This document shows, piece by piece, positions 1 through 7,839 of a stretch of 39,691 nt of DNA; the first letter of the stretch is position 1, and each line of letters opens with the position of its first letter. Under the pieces are notes generated by a model, which saw nothing but the letters and a program-made list of their open reading frames with translations, was not told the origin of the DNA and searched no databases. Position numbers and translations under genes: made by a program. This DNA comes from an uncultured Acidobacteriota bacterium (GTDB lineage: Bacteria; Acidobacteriota; Thermoanaerobaculia; UBA5066): positions 1 through 39,691 of the forward strand of contig CAIMWE010000034.1 in NCBI GenBank assembly GCA_903845115.1. Reading direction: 5' to 3'.

Positions 1-233
1 AGGCGCTTTCAAGGCGCGCCGACGCAGGCTGGAGTTGGCTCTCCGCCGAGGAGGCGCAACGCAGAAATCGCCCGCAGCCGCCTTACGCCCTTCGGGTTCG
101 GGCGGCGCGCGGCCATCTGCTTTGTTGTCGCTCCTCCGAGGTCGGACGGCCACGTTCGTCGCGACGCCTCGCACCTGGCCACGCGGCGCTCCGAACGCAC
201 GTCATCGTATTTAGGGAGCGGGGTACTAAGGCC
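1..233. other. non-coding segment downstream of ntrX, possible dispersed repeat
   Basis: No convincing gene is seen here. A short open frame on the minus strand (9-200) is rich in Arg and Ala and matches no family I recognise. The segment holds several short GC-rich hairpins, for example CCGCC at about 83 pairing with GGCGG at about 106. On the minus strand a GGAGGAG motif precedes an ATG near position 120, so a tiny peptide is possible. The texture (dense small inverted repeats, no codon-position bias) suggests an intergenic repeat or structured RNA. This is a guess from appearance only, and the left edge of the window cuts the region off. Confidence 0.3.
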
Positions 234-1631
234 TCACTCCTTCTCGACCTCGATCCCGAACGCCCTCAGCTTCCGGTGCAGCGTGGTCCGATCGAGGCCA
301 AGGCGCTCCGCCGTCCTCGAGACGTTCCCTTTCTGGTCCTGCAGCGCCCGCAGGACGATCCGCCGCTCGAACCCCTCCCGGGCCTCGGCGAGCGTCTGGT
401 CCGGCAGGAGCTCGGCCGGCGGCTCGGCCGAGGGGGTCCGTCTCGGTCCGTCGGCGGGGAGGTCCTCCGCCCGGATCACGGAGCCGTCGGCCATCAGGTG
501 GACCCGCTCGACGACGTTCTGCAACTCCCGAACGTTCCCGCGCCAGGGCCGCCGGGCCAGCTCCTCCAGGGCCAAGGGGTGGAACGTCTTGGGACGCCGC
601 CCCCTCTCCCGCGCGACGCGCTCGGCGAAGTAGCGGGCGAGGACCGGGATGTCCTCGGGCCGCTCCGCGAGCGTCGGCACCTGGATCGGGATGACCGCCA
701 GCCGGAAGTAGAGGTCTTCCCGGAACGTCCCGGCGGCGATCATCGAGGGAAGATCGCGGTTCGTCGCGGCGATGATCCGGACGTCCGTCGCGATCGTCCG
801 GGAGCCGCCGACACGGGTGATCTTCCCGTCCTGGATCGCCCGCAGGATCTTGGCCTGCGTCCGGGCGGACATGTCCCCGATCTCGTCCAGGAAGAGCGTC
901 CCCCCGTCGGCCTGCTCCCACTTGCCCTTCCGGTCCTCCGTGGCGCCGGTGAAGGCGCCCTTGACGTGGCCGAAGAGCTCGTTCTCGATCAGCTCGTCCG
1001 GGATCGCGGCGCCGTTGACCTCGACGAAGCGTTTCCCCGCCCGCGGGGAGGAGTCGTGCAGGGCGCGGGCGACCAGCTCCTTGCCGACGCCGCTCTCGCC
1101 GGTGATCAGGACGCGCGACTCGGAAGGTCCGGCGCGGCGGATCTCCTCCCGGAGCCTTGCCATCGCCGGGCCGTCCCCCAGGAGCGTCTCCTCTCCGGAT
1201 TCCCTCGACGCCAGCTCCCGGCGCAGCTCGTCCCGCTCCCGGGCCAGGGCCGTCCGCTCGAGCGCCTTCTGGAGGGTGAGGAGAACCCGCTCGAGGGAGA
1301 GCGGTTTCTGGAGGAAGTCGTCCGCGCCGTTCCGGACGGCGGTCACCGCCGTCTCCACGTTGCCGTGGCCAGAGATCATGATGACCGGGAGGTCGACGGT
1401 CGCGGCCCGGAGGCGGGAGAGGACCTCCAGTCCGTCCAGGTCCGGGAGCCAGACGTCGAGGAGGAGGGCGTCGGGCCGCGGGCCGGACCCCTCCAGGACG
1501 CGCGAGAGGACGTCCAGGCCGCCGCCGACCGTGTCGACCTCGTAACCCTCGTCCTCGAGGATCTGGCGGAGCGTGGTCCTGATCCCGGGCTCGTCGTCGC
1601 AGATCAGGACGCGAGCCGCCTTCGGGCTCAT
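234..1631 (-). CDS. ntrX: NtrX-like sigma-54-dependent response regulator
   Basis: A 465-residue NtrC-family activator. An N-terminal receiver domain has the acidic pocket Asp12/Asp13 and phospho-acceptor Asp59 (LLLDVWLPD). A central AAA+ domain has Walker A GESGVGKE, the sigma-54 contact loop GAFTGA and Walker B-like TLFLDEIGD. A C-terminal Fis-type helix-turn-helix follows (GNVSRTAERLGLDRTTLHRK). It should activate sigma-54 promoters when phosphorylated. The start at 1631 is chosen because a GAGGTGG ribosome site precedes it and the receiver domain begins there; a longer frame runs back to 1727 but would overlap the kinase gene. It lies 40 bp downstream of the kinase and is surely co-transcribed with it. 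The NtrX assignment rests mainly on the NtrY-like partner. Targets cannot be read from this window. Confidence 0.93.
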   Translation of the reverse strand: MSPKAARVLICDDEPGIRTTLRQILEDEGYEVDTVGGGLDVLSRVLEGSGPRPDALLLDVWLPDLDGLEVLSRLRAATVDLPVIMISGHGNVETAVTAVRNGADDFLQKPLSLERVLLTLQKALERTALARERDELRRELASRESGEETLLGDGPAMARLREEIRRAGPSESRVLITGESGVGKELVARALHDSSPRAGKRFVEVNGAAIPDELIENELFGHVKGAFTGATEDRKGKWEQADGGTLFLDEIGDMSARTQAKILRAIQDGKITRVGGSRTIATDVRIIAATNRDLPSMIAAGTFREDLYFRLAVIPIQVPTLAERPEDIPVLARYFAERVARERGRRPKTFHPLALEELARRPWRGNVRELQNVVERVHLMADGSVIRAEDLPADGPRRTPSAEPPAELLPDQTLAEAREGFERRIVLRALQDQKGNVSRTAERLGLDRTTLHRKLRAFGIEVEKE

Positions 1632-1671
1632 CGCCACCTCGCGGCCCTGGACGATCGCGCGTCCGGTCTCA

Positions 1672-3882
1672 TCAGGCAGGCCACTCGAGGAGGAAACGGC
1701 ATCCGCGAGGGGAATTCTCCTCCACACGGACCCGGCCCGCGTGCTCCACCGCGATCCTTGCGGTGATCGCGAGGCCGAGACCGGTCCCGCGAGGCTTCGT
1801 GGAGAAGGAGGGGTCGAAGACGCGGCCCCGATCCTTCGCGTCGATGCCGGGCCCGTCGTCCGCGACCACGAGCCGCGCGCGGCCGTGCTCGACGGAGGCC
1901 AGGACCCGGACGGCCCCCCCCGGAGGCGTGGCCGAGACGGCGTTGTCGACCAGGTTGATCAGCGCCCGCTTGATCTGCTCCGCGTCGGCGCGGACGAGGG
2001 GGAGCTCCGCCGGGACCTCGGCCGTGACGGCCACCCCTCGCTTCGTCCCGTCGTAGAGCTTCGCCACCTGCTGGACGACGGCGGCGAGGTCGGTCGGGGC
2101 CAGGTCCGCGGCGGGAAGGCGGGCGAAACGCCCGAAGGCGTCCACGAGGCCGGCCAGCGTCCCGACTTCGGCGACGATCGCGGCCGCCCCCTCCTCCACC
2201 ACCGTGACGAGCGGCGCGCCGGAAGGGGTCTCGCCGCGCGCCTCGGCGCGGGCCCGCTTCCCCATCCGTTCGGCGGCCAGCCTGATCGGCGTGAGCGGGT
2301 TCTTGATCTCGTGGGCCATCCGGCGCGCGGCCTCCTCCCAGGCTGCCGCCCGTTCGGCCTTCACCAGGGCCGTCGTCTCCTCCATCGTCACGACCCAGGA
2401 GGGGCCGTCGGTACCGGCGCCGGGGACGCTGACGGCCCGGACCTCCAGGATCCTCGGCTCGGTTTCGCCGGGAGGGGTCAGCTTGAGGCTCGCCTCTCGG
2501 GGGCCGGACCCGTCGAAGGCGCGGCAGAGGAAATCGCGCATCGGCGTCAGCCAGGGGGCGTCGAGGAACTCGCAGAGGGTCGTGGAGGCCGTGGGGGATT
2601 CCTCGCCGCGCCGGAGGAAGCGGCGGGCGGTCTCGTTCGTTGCCAGGAGGATCGACTGGGCCGCGGGGACCGAAGGCTGGGCGGGCGGCGCGCCGAAGGC
2701 CAAAACGCCCGCGTCGAGGTGGGCGAGGACCGTCCGGATCCGGCGCCGCTCCTCGTCGAGCCGGCGGTTCGTCCCGGCCAGCTCGGCGTTGGCGCTCTCG
2801 ATCTCCTGCCGGCTCGCCTTCAGCTCCCCCGTCATGGTGTTGAAGGCGCTCGAGAGGGCGGCGATCTCGTCGCCTCCCTCGACCTCCACGAGGGCGTTGA
2901 AGTCCCCCGCTCCCACCCGCCGGGCCGAGGCCGCGAGGGCCGCGATCGGACGGGTGACGCGGCGGGCCAGGAGGAGTCCCGCCCACACCGCCGCGAGGAG
3001 GGTAATGAAGGCCAGGAGCAGGAACAGGAGCACCTGGGTCGCCTTCAGAGAGGCGCGCTCGGCCTCGAGCATCGCGTAGGCCGAGGAGGCGCGGGTGAGC
3101 GTGCGGATGGGTGCGGCCTCGGCGGGCGGATCGTAGGTGCCCGTGATCAGCATCCCCGCGGGCGAGCTGAGGACCGTTCGCCCCACCTGGCCCCCGTCCG
3201 GCGGCTGCTCGATCCGGCGCATCTGGCCGCGGGTCACGGCCTCCGCGAGCCAGGCCCCGGAAGGGTCGCTCACCTCGTGCACGGGCCAGCGCGGAGAGCT
3301 CACCGCCAGCGGAACGCCCACGGGCGGCCGCCACTCGATGAAGTCGAGGCCCGACATCTCGCGGGCCGACGAGAGGAGGGCCAGGCCCGCGGTCTCTCCA
3401 CGCACGGAGCCCAGCGTGACGGCGAGCCGCTCGGCGACGGAGCGCTCCCGTTCGGCCGCCCGCCGCCGGACCATTTCGGAGACCTCGCGGCCCGAGTGGA
3501 CGGTCTCGCGGACGGGCGCCTCGAACCAGAATTCCACGCTCCTCTGCAGGAGGCCCGTGATCGGCAGGAGGAGGAGCGCGATCGGGAGGAGGGCGAGCCC
3601 GACGTGCGTGGCGACGACCGTCACGCGGAACCGGGAGCCGAAGACCCCGCGCCGGGCCTCGAGGATGAGCTTCACGGCGCTCCGGCCGAGGACGAACACG
3701 AGGGCGAGGATCAGGACGACGACGATGTAGAAGAGAACGAAGAGGACGACCCGGTTCGCCGCGGCGCCCGGCGAGAGGGCCCGGGCCCTGAGGACCAGGG
3801 CGTAGCCGCCGGCGAGAGCGAGGCCAAGGGCGAGCCCGATCGCCGCCAGGATCCGGTTGTCGCGCTCCCAGCGCGTTCTCAC
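1672..3882 (-). CDS. ntrY: NtrY-like membrane sensor histidine kinase
   Basis: A 736-residue inner-membrane kinase. Three hydrophobic helices lie in the first ~100 residues, followed by an extracytoplasmic region and another helix (QVLLFLLLAFITLLAAVWAG). Then come HAMP (TRPIAALAASARRVGAGDFN), a coiled linker, a PAS-like region, HisKA with the phospho-accepting His524 in MAHEIKNPLTP, and HATPase with N box LINLVDNAVSAT, G1 DDGPGID and G2 TGLGLAI. This order is typical of NtrY. The gene starts with GTG at 3882, overlapping the stop of the DUF4390 gene (GTGA), so the two are translationally coupled. It should phosphorylate the response regulator encoded just downstream. The longer open frame reaching 4473 is rejected because it runs through the DUF4390 gene. 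Confidence 0.93.
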   Translation of the reverse strand: MRTRWERDNRILAAIGLALGLALAGGYALVLRARALSPGAAANRVVLFVLFYIVVVLILALVFVLGRSAVKLILEARRGVFGSRFRVTVVATHVGLALLPIALLLLPITGLLQRSVEFWFEAPVRETVHSGREVSEMVRRRAAERERSVAERLAVTLGSVRGETAGLALLSSAREMSGLDFIEWRPPVGVPLAVSSPRWPVHEVSDPSGAWLAEAVTRGQMRRIEQPPDGGQVGRTVLSSPAGMLITGTYDPPAEAAPIRTLTRASSAYAMLEAERASLKATQVLLFLLLAFITLLAAVWAGLLLARRVTRPIAALAASARRVGAGDFNALVEVEGGDEIAALSSAFNTMTGELKASRQEIESANAELAGTNRRLDEERRRIRTVLAHLDAGVLAFGAPPAQPSVPAAQSILLATNETARRFLRRGEESPTASTTLCEFLDAPWLTPMRDFLCRAFDGSGPREASLKLTPPGETEPRILEVRAVSVPGAGTDGPSWVVTMEETTALVKAERAAAWEEAARRMAHEIKNPLTPIRLAAERMGKRARAEARGETPSGAPLVTVVEEGAAAIVAEVGTLAGLVDAFGRFARLPAADLAPTDLAAVVQQVAKLYDGTKRGVAVTAEVPAELPLVRADAEQIKRALINLVDNAVSATPPGGAVRVLASVEHGRARLVVADDGPGIDAKDRGRVFDPSFSTKPRGTGLGLAITARIAVEHAGRVRVEENSPRGCRFLLEWPA

Positions 3883-4466
3883 GGGCGCTCCTCGGGCCAG
3901 ACGAAGACCCTCGAGCGAGCCCATCCGGTGTCGATGGCCACCGGCACCACGCCGAGGACGATCCCCGAGGCGTACGTGCAGCGGACCTTCACGACGAGGC
4001 GCTTCCCGACGAGGTGGTTCCCCATCGTGAAGGCCGCGAACGGGGGAAGGTGGTATAGGGCTTCCTCCGTCTCGCTCGAGGTCGGGAAGTTCCGCGTCTC
4101 GAGGAGCTTCCCGTCGAGGCGTTTCTCGACGAGCCAGTCGGAATTCAACGGCCGGTAGGTGGCCGTGACCTCGTACTTCCGCTCGTCCTTCAGGCTGTCG
4201 AACCAGAAGTCCTTCGCGGCGTAGAGGCGGATCTCCCAGGCGTTGGTGGTCGGCAGGCCGGACGACAGTCGCTCCCGGACCTCGGGAAGGGGAGAGGGAT
4301 CCACGTGCGCCTCCACCGTCAGCTGCTGGCCGCGGAACCCGACCGCGACGCTCCGGACCCTGGGCTCGACCGGCTCCGGGGGCGGGGCGCCTGGCGCGGA
4401 GGCGGCCGCGAGGACGGCGGCGCCCACGAGCAGGGCTTTCCGGAGATGCCGCCACGGAGCGAACAT
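3879..4466 (-). CDS. DUF4390 family secreted or membrane-anchored protein
   Basis: A 195-residue protein with a clear N-terminal signal or anchor (basic start, then ALLVGAAVLAAASAPGA). The remainder is beta-rich with no cysteine pairs or catalytic motif. The residue pattern, including LSSGLPTTNAWEIRLYAAKDFWFDS, fits the DUF4390 family, which commonly sits next to ntrY-type kinases; this recognition is from memory. It overlaps the kinase start by 4 bp, so a role as an extracytoplasmic partner of the kinase is a reasonable inference but unproven. A TAGAGT box sits exactly 6 nt upstream of the ATG and no ribosome site is visible, suggesting a leaderless transcript as well as possible read-through from lpxC. 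Confidence 0.8.
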   Translation of the reverse strand: MFAPWRHLRKALLVGAAVLAAASAPGAPPPEPVEPRVRSVAVGFRGQQLTVEAHVDPSPLPEVRERLSSGLPTTNAWEIRLYAAKDFWFDSLKDERKYEVTATYRPLNSDWLVEKRLDGKLLETRNFPTSSETEEALYHLPPFAAFTMGNHLVGKRLVVKVRCTYASGIVLGVVPVAIDTGWARSRVFVWPEERP

Positions 4467-4472
4467 GCCGCA

Positions 4473-4478
4473 ACTCTA
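4473..4478 (-). promoter_or_regulatory. -10-like box, leaderless start of the DUF4390 gene
   Basis: TAGAGT on the minus strand, followed by 6 nt and the ATG of the DUF4390 gene. The spacing would put the transcription start at the start codon. No -35 box is evident 17-18 nt upstream. Confidence 0.45.
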
Positions 4479-4519
4479 CAGGGTGAAGGGAGCGGCGGGG
4501 GACGGACCGCGGGGAAAAG

Positions 4520-5407
4520 TCAGTTCGCCGCGAGGGCTTCGGAGATCCCGGCGCGGGATTCGAGGGTGATAGACCCGCGCCTCTCGGCGTCGGTCCGGAT
4601 CATCTGCGCGAGCGCGGTGTGCATCGCATGACCCGCCCGGTGCGCCACGACGTGGCCGAGGAGCGGGCGGCCGACCAGCGCCAGGTCCCCGAGGAGGTCG
4701 AGCGCCTTGTGGCGGACGAACTCGTCGGCGAACCGGAGCTCGCCGTTCTCGACGTGGCGAGAGCCCACGACGATGCAGTTGTCGGGCCGGGCTCCCCTCG
4801 CGAGACCTTTCGATTTCAGGTGCTCGTACTCGGCCAGGAACCCGAACGTCCGCGCCGGCGCGAGGTGACGGGAGTAGGACTCGGGGGTGACGACCATGGT
4901 GATCGACTGCTCGCCGATCGCGGGGTTCTCGAAGTCGATCGAGTACGTGATCCGGAGCTCGCGGGCAGGCCGGATCTCCAGGCGTTTTCCGGGCGCCTGG
5001 GGAACGGCCAGGACCCGAGACGGACAGATCGGGTCGATCGGCGCCGCCTGGCGGACGATCCTTCCCACCTGGAACGCCCGGATCCACGGGAGGGCGCTGC
5101 CGTCCAGGATCGGGAGCTCGGAGCCGTCGACCTCGACCGAGAGGTTGTCCAGACCCGACCCGAAGGCGGCCGAGAGGAGGTGCTCGACCGTCCCCACCTC
5201 TTCGCCCCTGGGGCCGAGGGAGGTCGAATAGTCGAAGCGCCCCGCCGCTTCGGAGACCGCCCGGATCTCGCGTCCGACATCGGTGCGGAAGAAAGTGATC
5301 CCTTCCCCTGGCTCCGCGGGATGGAGGACGACCTGGGCCTGACGCCCCGTGTGAAGGCCGATTCCGTGCACCCTGACGGGTCTCGCGAGAGTGGTCTGCG
5401 ACCTCAT
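4520..5407 (-). CDS. lpxC: UDP-3-O-acyl-N-acetylglucosamine deacetylase LpxC
   Basis: Zinc-dependent deacetylase that commits UDP-GlcNAc derivatives to lipid A synthesis in the cytoplasm. The 295-residue protein has the family landmarks: VHGIGLHTG near the start, TVEHLL with catalytic Glu75 and zinc ligand His76, HKALD giving His233 and Asp237, and a late general His260 in AHRAGH. Its length matches other LpxC proteins. The start at 5407 is chosen by alignment to the usual MxxQTTL beginning; an in-frame start at 5470 would add 21 residues of unlikely basic sequence. It stands 53 bp upstream of the DUF4390-ntrYX genes on the same strand. Its presence indicates an outer membrane with lipid A or a related lipid. 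Confidence 0.96.
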   Translation of the reverse strand: MRSQTTLARPVRVHGIGLHTGRQAQVVLHPAEPGEGITFFRTDVGREIRAVSEAAGRFDYSTSLGPRGEEVGTVEHLLSAAFGSGLDNLSVEVDGSELPILDGSALPWIRAFQVGRIVRQAAPIDPICPSRVLAVPQAPGKRLEIRPARELRITYSIDFENPAIGEQSITMVVTPESYSRHLAPARTFGFLAEYEHLKSKGLARGARPDNCIVVGSRHVENGELRFADEFVRHKALDLLGDLALVGRPLLGHVVAHRAGHAMHTALAQMIRTDAERRGSITLESRAGISEALAAN

Positions 5408-5496
5408 CGTCCATCTGGCTACGCATTCTCGATGCCAGCGGGATCGGCTGGAAAAGAGTCGCTTCTCCACTCTCCCGGAGGCTACTGCGGGGCAGG

Positions 5497-5516
5497 GTGT
5501 GGCGTTGTCGCCACAC
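5497..5516. repeat. perfect inverted repeat between lpxC and the HD-GYP gene
   Basis: Two 8-bp arms, GTGTGGCG and CGCCACAC, flank the 4-bp loop TTGT. A direct repeat CTACTGCGG begins at 5482 and again at 5517, bracketing the palindrome. The location between two divergent genes suits an operator, but no protein partner can be named. Confidence 0.6.
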
Positions 5517-5557
5517 TACTGCGGCGTCTGCGCCACTGCCGGAGGTAAATGGCGACC

Positions 5558-5566
5558 TGATATTCT
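5558..5566 (+). promoter_or_regulatory. extended -10 promoter of the HD-GYP gene
   Basis: TGA followed directly by TATTCT forms an extended -10 element. The GTG start lies exactly 6 nt after the hexamer, and no ribosome site fits in between, pointing to a leaderless transcript. Confidence 0.5.
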
Positions 5567-5572
5567 GCCCTC

Positions 5573-7228
5573 GTGTCGTCCTCCGAAGACCGGCTGTTCC
5601 GGGAGGCGCTCTACCTCCTCCTGGAGAAGGTGAGGGTCACCAAGGCTGCCCTCTACCTGTTGGAACGGGGAGGGAGCTTCCGGCTCGCGGCGCAATACGG
5701 GTTCACGAGAGGGGATCGGCTGGCGGATCGATACCAGCGCAACGATCCTCTTCCCACGACGGTGTTCGAGCACCGTGAGCCCAGAATGATCAATGACATC
5801 CGGAAAGCGGGACGTCTCGCGAGCATCATGGAGTCCTCCTCCTCGGCGAGGCTGATGACGGCTCCCCTCTACGTGAGCGGGCGAATCGTCGGGTTCCTGG
5901 ACGTCAGGGACAAGGCGGGCCGTGAGCCGTTCGTCGCCGACGATGTCGTGTGGGTCAAGGAAGTCCTCCGGCTCCTCGCAATCCGGGCGCGCTCCCTCCC
6001 CGAGTACGCCGGCGGCGACCGTGGGGCGGACGAACAACCCATGCCGGCTGCGACCGGGGATGGGGAGAAGAGCCTGGCCGACGCTGGCCCGGGTGGGGTC
6101 GCCAGCGAGGAAGAGGGGGGCTTCCTTCCCAGCTCGACGGATCGGATGCTCCAGGTCGTCCGTGAGCGGCTGCGGGCGGGAGCCGAGGGGATCAAGACCC
6201 CGGTCCCGTCGACCGGCCCCCCTGCCCGGGAAGTGGCCTATTACCGCGTCACCCTCGAAGCGATGCTGCGCTTGCCGGACGTCGCGGTGGCGGCCATCTC
6301 CCGGTACGCTCCCGGGGCGGCGACCGTCTGGTACGCGTCCGAACGGCCGCTCCAGTCCGACGTCCAGCAGGCCCTCTGCGAGAACGCGGACAAGGTCTAC
6401 TCCCGCACCGCGAACCGTTTCCCTGTCCCGGCGATCCGCACGAGCCACCCGCTGGTGGCGCCCGCGGAGGCGGCGGCGCCCTTCTCGCGGTCGGAGATCG
6501 GCGCGATCCAGTCGTCGGTCGTCGCGTCCGCCGCGGACGAGGTCTCGATCCTGTCGTTCGTCTTTCGGGGTGCCGGGGAGGACGAGGCGAGGGAGAAGCT
6601 GCGGAGCGTCCATCTCCTGGTCAAGAGCACGCTCGGGGAGATCCGGGGCTCGGAGTCCTACCGGGAGGCGCTCCGGGGGATGGTGAACCGCTTCCTGGAG
6701 CCGGGCCTGAGGCGCTATTCGGCCCTGAAGGCCCATTCCTTCAGCGTGGGGCGGCTGGCCCGCAAGTTCGCCGGGTTCCTTTCGCTGTCGGCCCTCGAGA
6801 CCGAGCAGCTGACCGTGGCCGCGATCCTTCACGACGTCGGATTGCGGGAGCTGAACTACGAGGAGCTCTCGACGAAACGAAACCTCGACGTCGGCGACGT
6901 GAAGCTCCTTCGCGAGCATCCCGCCCTTGGAGCATTTCTCGTCAACGAGGTCGCGTGGCCCTATCCGCTCGGGCCGTTGATCAGGCAGCACCACGAGCGC
7001 TGGGATGGCGCGGGATACCCCGACGGACTCGCCGGGCCACAGATCGCCTTCGGCGCGCGCGTCATCCACCTCTGCGAGGCCTTCGACGTCATGACGTCGC
7101 AGACGTCCTACCGGCAGGTCCTCCTGCTGCCACAGGCGCTCGAGGTCATCACCTCCAAGGCGGGGACCCAGTTCGATCCCGAGCTGGCTCCCGCGTTCCG
7201 GACGATGGTCGAGAGCCTTCGGTCATGA
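5573..7228 (+). CDS. GAF and HD-GYP domain protein, probable cyclic di-GMP phosphodiesterase
   Basis: A 551-residue cytoplasmic protein. Residues ~10-140 resemble a GAF sensor domain (LYVSGRIVGFLDVRDK). Residues ~145-220 are a low-complexity linker, and ~220-360 look like a second GAF-like region. The C-terminal domain is HD-GYP: HSFSVGRLARKFA, the His420-Asp421 pair in ILHDVG, a later His in EHPALGAFL, and HHERWDGAGYPDG with the intact GYP signature near residue 481. The motif set is complete, so hydrolysis of cyclic di-GMP is expected. The GTG at 5573 has an extended -10 directly before it and no ribosome site. smpB follows after 13 bp and is probably in the same operon. The signal sensed by the GAF regions is unknown. 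Confidence 0.88.
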   Translation: MSSSEDRLFREALYLLLEKVRVTKAALYLLERGGSFRLAAQYGFTRGDRLADRYQRNDPLPTTVFEHREPRMINDIRKAGRLASIMESSSSARLMTAPLYVSGRIVGFLDVRDKAGREPFVADDVVWVKEVLRLLAIRARSLPEYAGGDRGADEQPMPAATGDGEKSLADAGPGGVASEEEGGFLPSSTDRMLQVVRERLRAGAEGIKTPVPSTGPPAREVAYYRVTLEAMLRLPDVAVAAISRYAPGAATVWYASERPLQSDVQQALCENADKVYSRTANRFPVPAIRTSHPLVAPAEAAAPFSRSEIGAIQSSVVASAADEVSILSFVFRGAGEDEAREKLRSVHLLVKSTLGEIRGSESYREALRGMVNRFLEPGLRRYSALKAHSFSVGRLARKFAGFLSLSALETEQLTVAAILHDVGLRELNYEELSTKRNLDVGDVKLLREHPALGAFLVNEVAWPYPLGPLIRQHHERWDGAGYPDGLAGPQIAFGARVIHLCEAFDVMTSQTSYRQVLLLPQALEVITSKAGTQFDPELAPAFRTMVESLRS

Positions 7229-7241
7229 CCTCCCGAGGCCG

Positions 7242-7760
7242 ATGAGATCCAGGATCGACCGGCAGCAGGCGAAGGCCGAGGATCGTGTCGCGCGGACGAG
7301 CCGCGGAGACCGCCCCATCGCCACGAACCGGAGGGCCTTCCACGAATACGAGATCGTCGAGAAGATCGAGGCGGGGATCTCCCTGACGGGGACCGAGGTG
7401 AAGTCCCTCCGGGAGGGCCATGCGAACCTGGGAGACGGGTACGTGATCGTCGAGGGAGGGGAGGCCTGGCTCCACCACGTTCACGTCTCCCCGTACGACG
7501 CCGGGAGCTACAACAACCCGGACCCCGACCGGAAGAGGAAGCTGCTGCTGCACCGGCGCGAAATCGTCCGGCTCGCCTCGAAGATCCAGAAATCCGGCGC
7601 CACGTGCATCCCCCTCTGCGTCTATTTCAAGGGGCCCTACGTGAAGGTCCAGATCGCCCTCGCGATCGGGAAGAAGCAGTACGACAAGCGGGAGACGATC
7701 CGGAGGAGGGAGTCGGACCGGGAGGCGCGGAGCGCGATGAAGGCGGCCCGGCGGCGATGA
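7242..7760 (+). CDS. smpB: SsrA-binding protein SmpB
   Basis: Partner of tmRNA in rescuing stalled ribosomes. The 172-residue protein shows the SmpB fold signature: ATNRRAFHEYEIVEKIEAGI, GTEVKSLREGHANLGDGYV, and a basic C-terminal tail (KKQYDKRETIRRRESDRE) that enters the empty mRNA channel. It is somewhat longer than the usual ~155 residues because of a basic N-terminal extension of about 20 residues. The start is the first ATG after the HD-GYP stop, 13 bp away. No tmRNA gene is visible in the window, so ssrA must lie elsewhere. Confidence 0.96.
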   Translation: MRSRIDRQQAKAEDRVARTSRGDRPIATNRRAFHEYEIVEKIEAGISLTGTEVKSLREGHANLGDGYVIVEGGEAWLHHVHVSPYDAGSYNNPDPDRKRKLLLHRREIVRLASKIQKSGATCIPLCVYFKGPYVKVQIALAIGKKQYDKRETIRRRESDREARSAMKAARRR

Positions 7761-7839
7761 GGAGCGGGTCGGAAGGCGGACGCTCGGACGGGACCGGCCG
7801 GGTCGCGACGGGCGGGTATCATCTCCAGCAGGCAGACAG

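Noticed and set aside
1573-4158. 861-residue plus-strand open frame
   Set aside because: High GC keeps the opposite strand of ntrY/DUF4390 open. The translation is rich in Arg, Gly and Asp with no domain, while the minus strand has a complete kinase.
7761-7839. tmRNA (ssrA) next to smpB
   Set aside because: The gap is only 79 bp and holds no tag-peptide frame or tRNA-like end.
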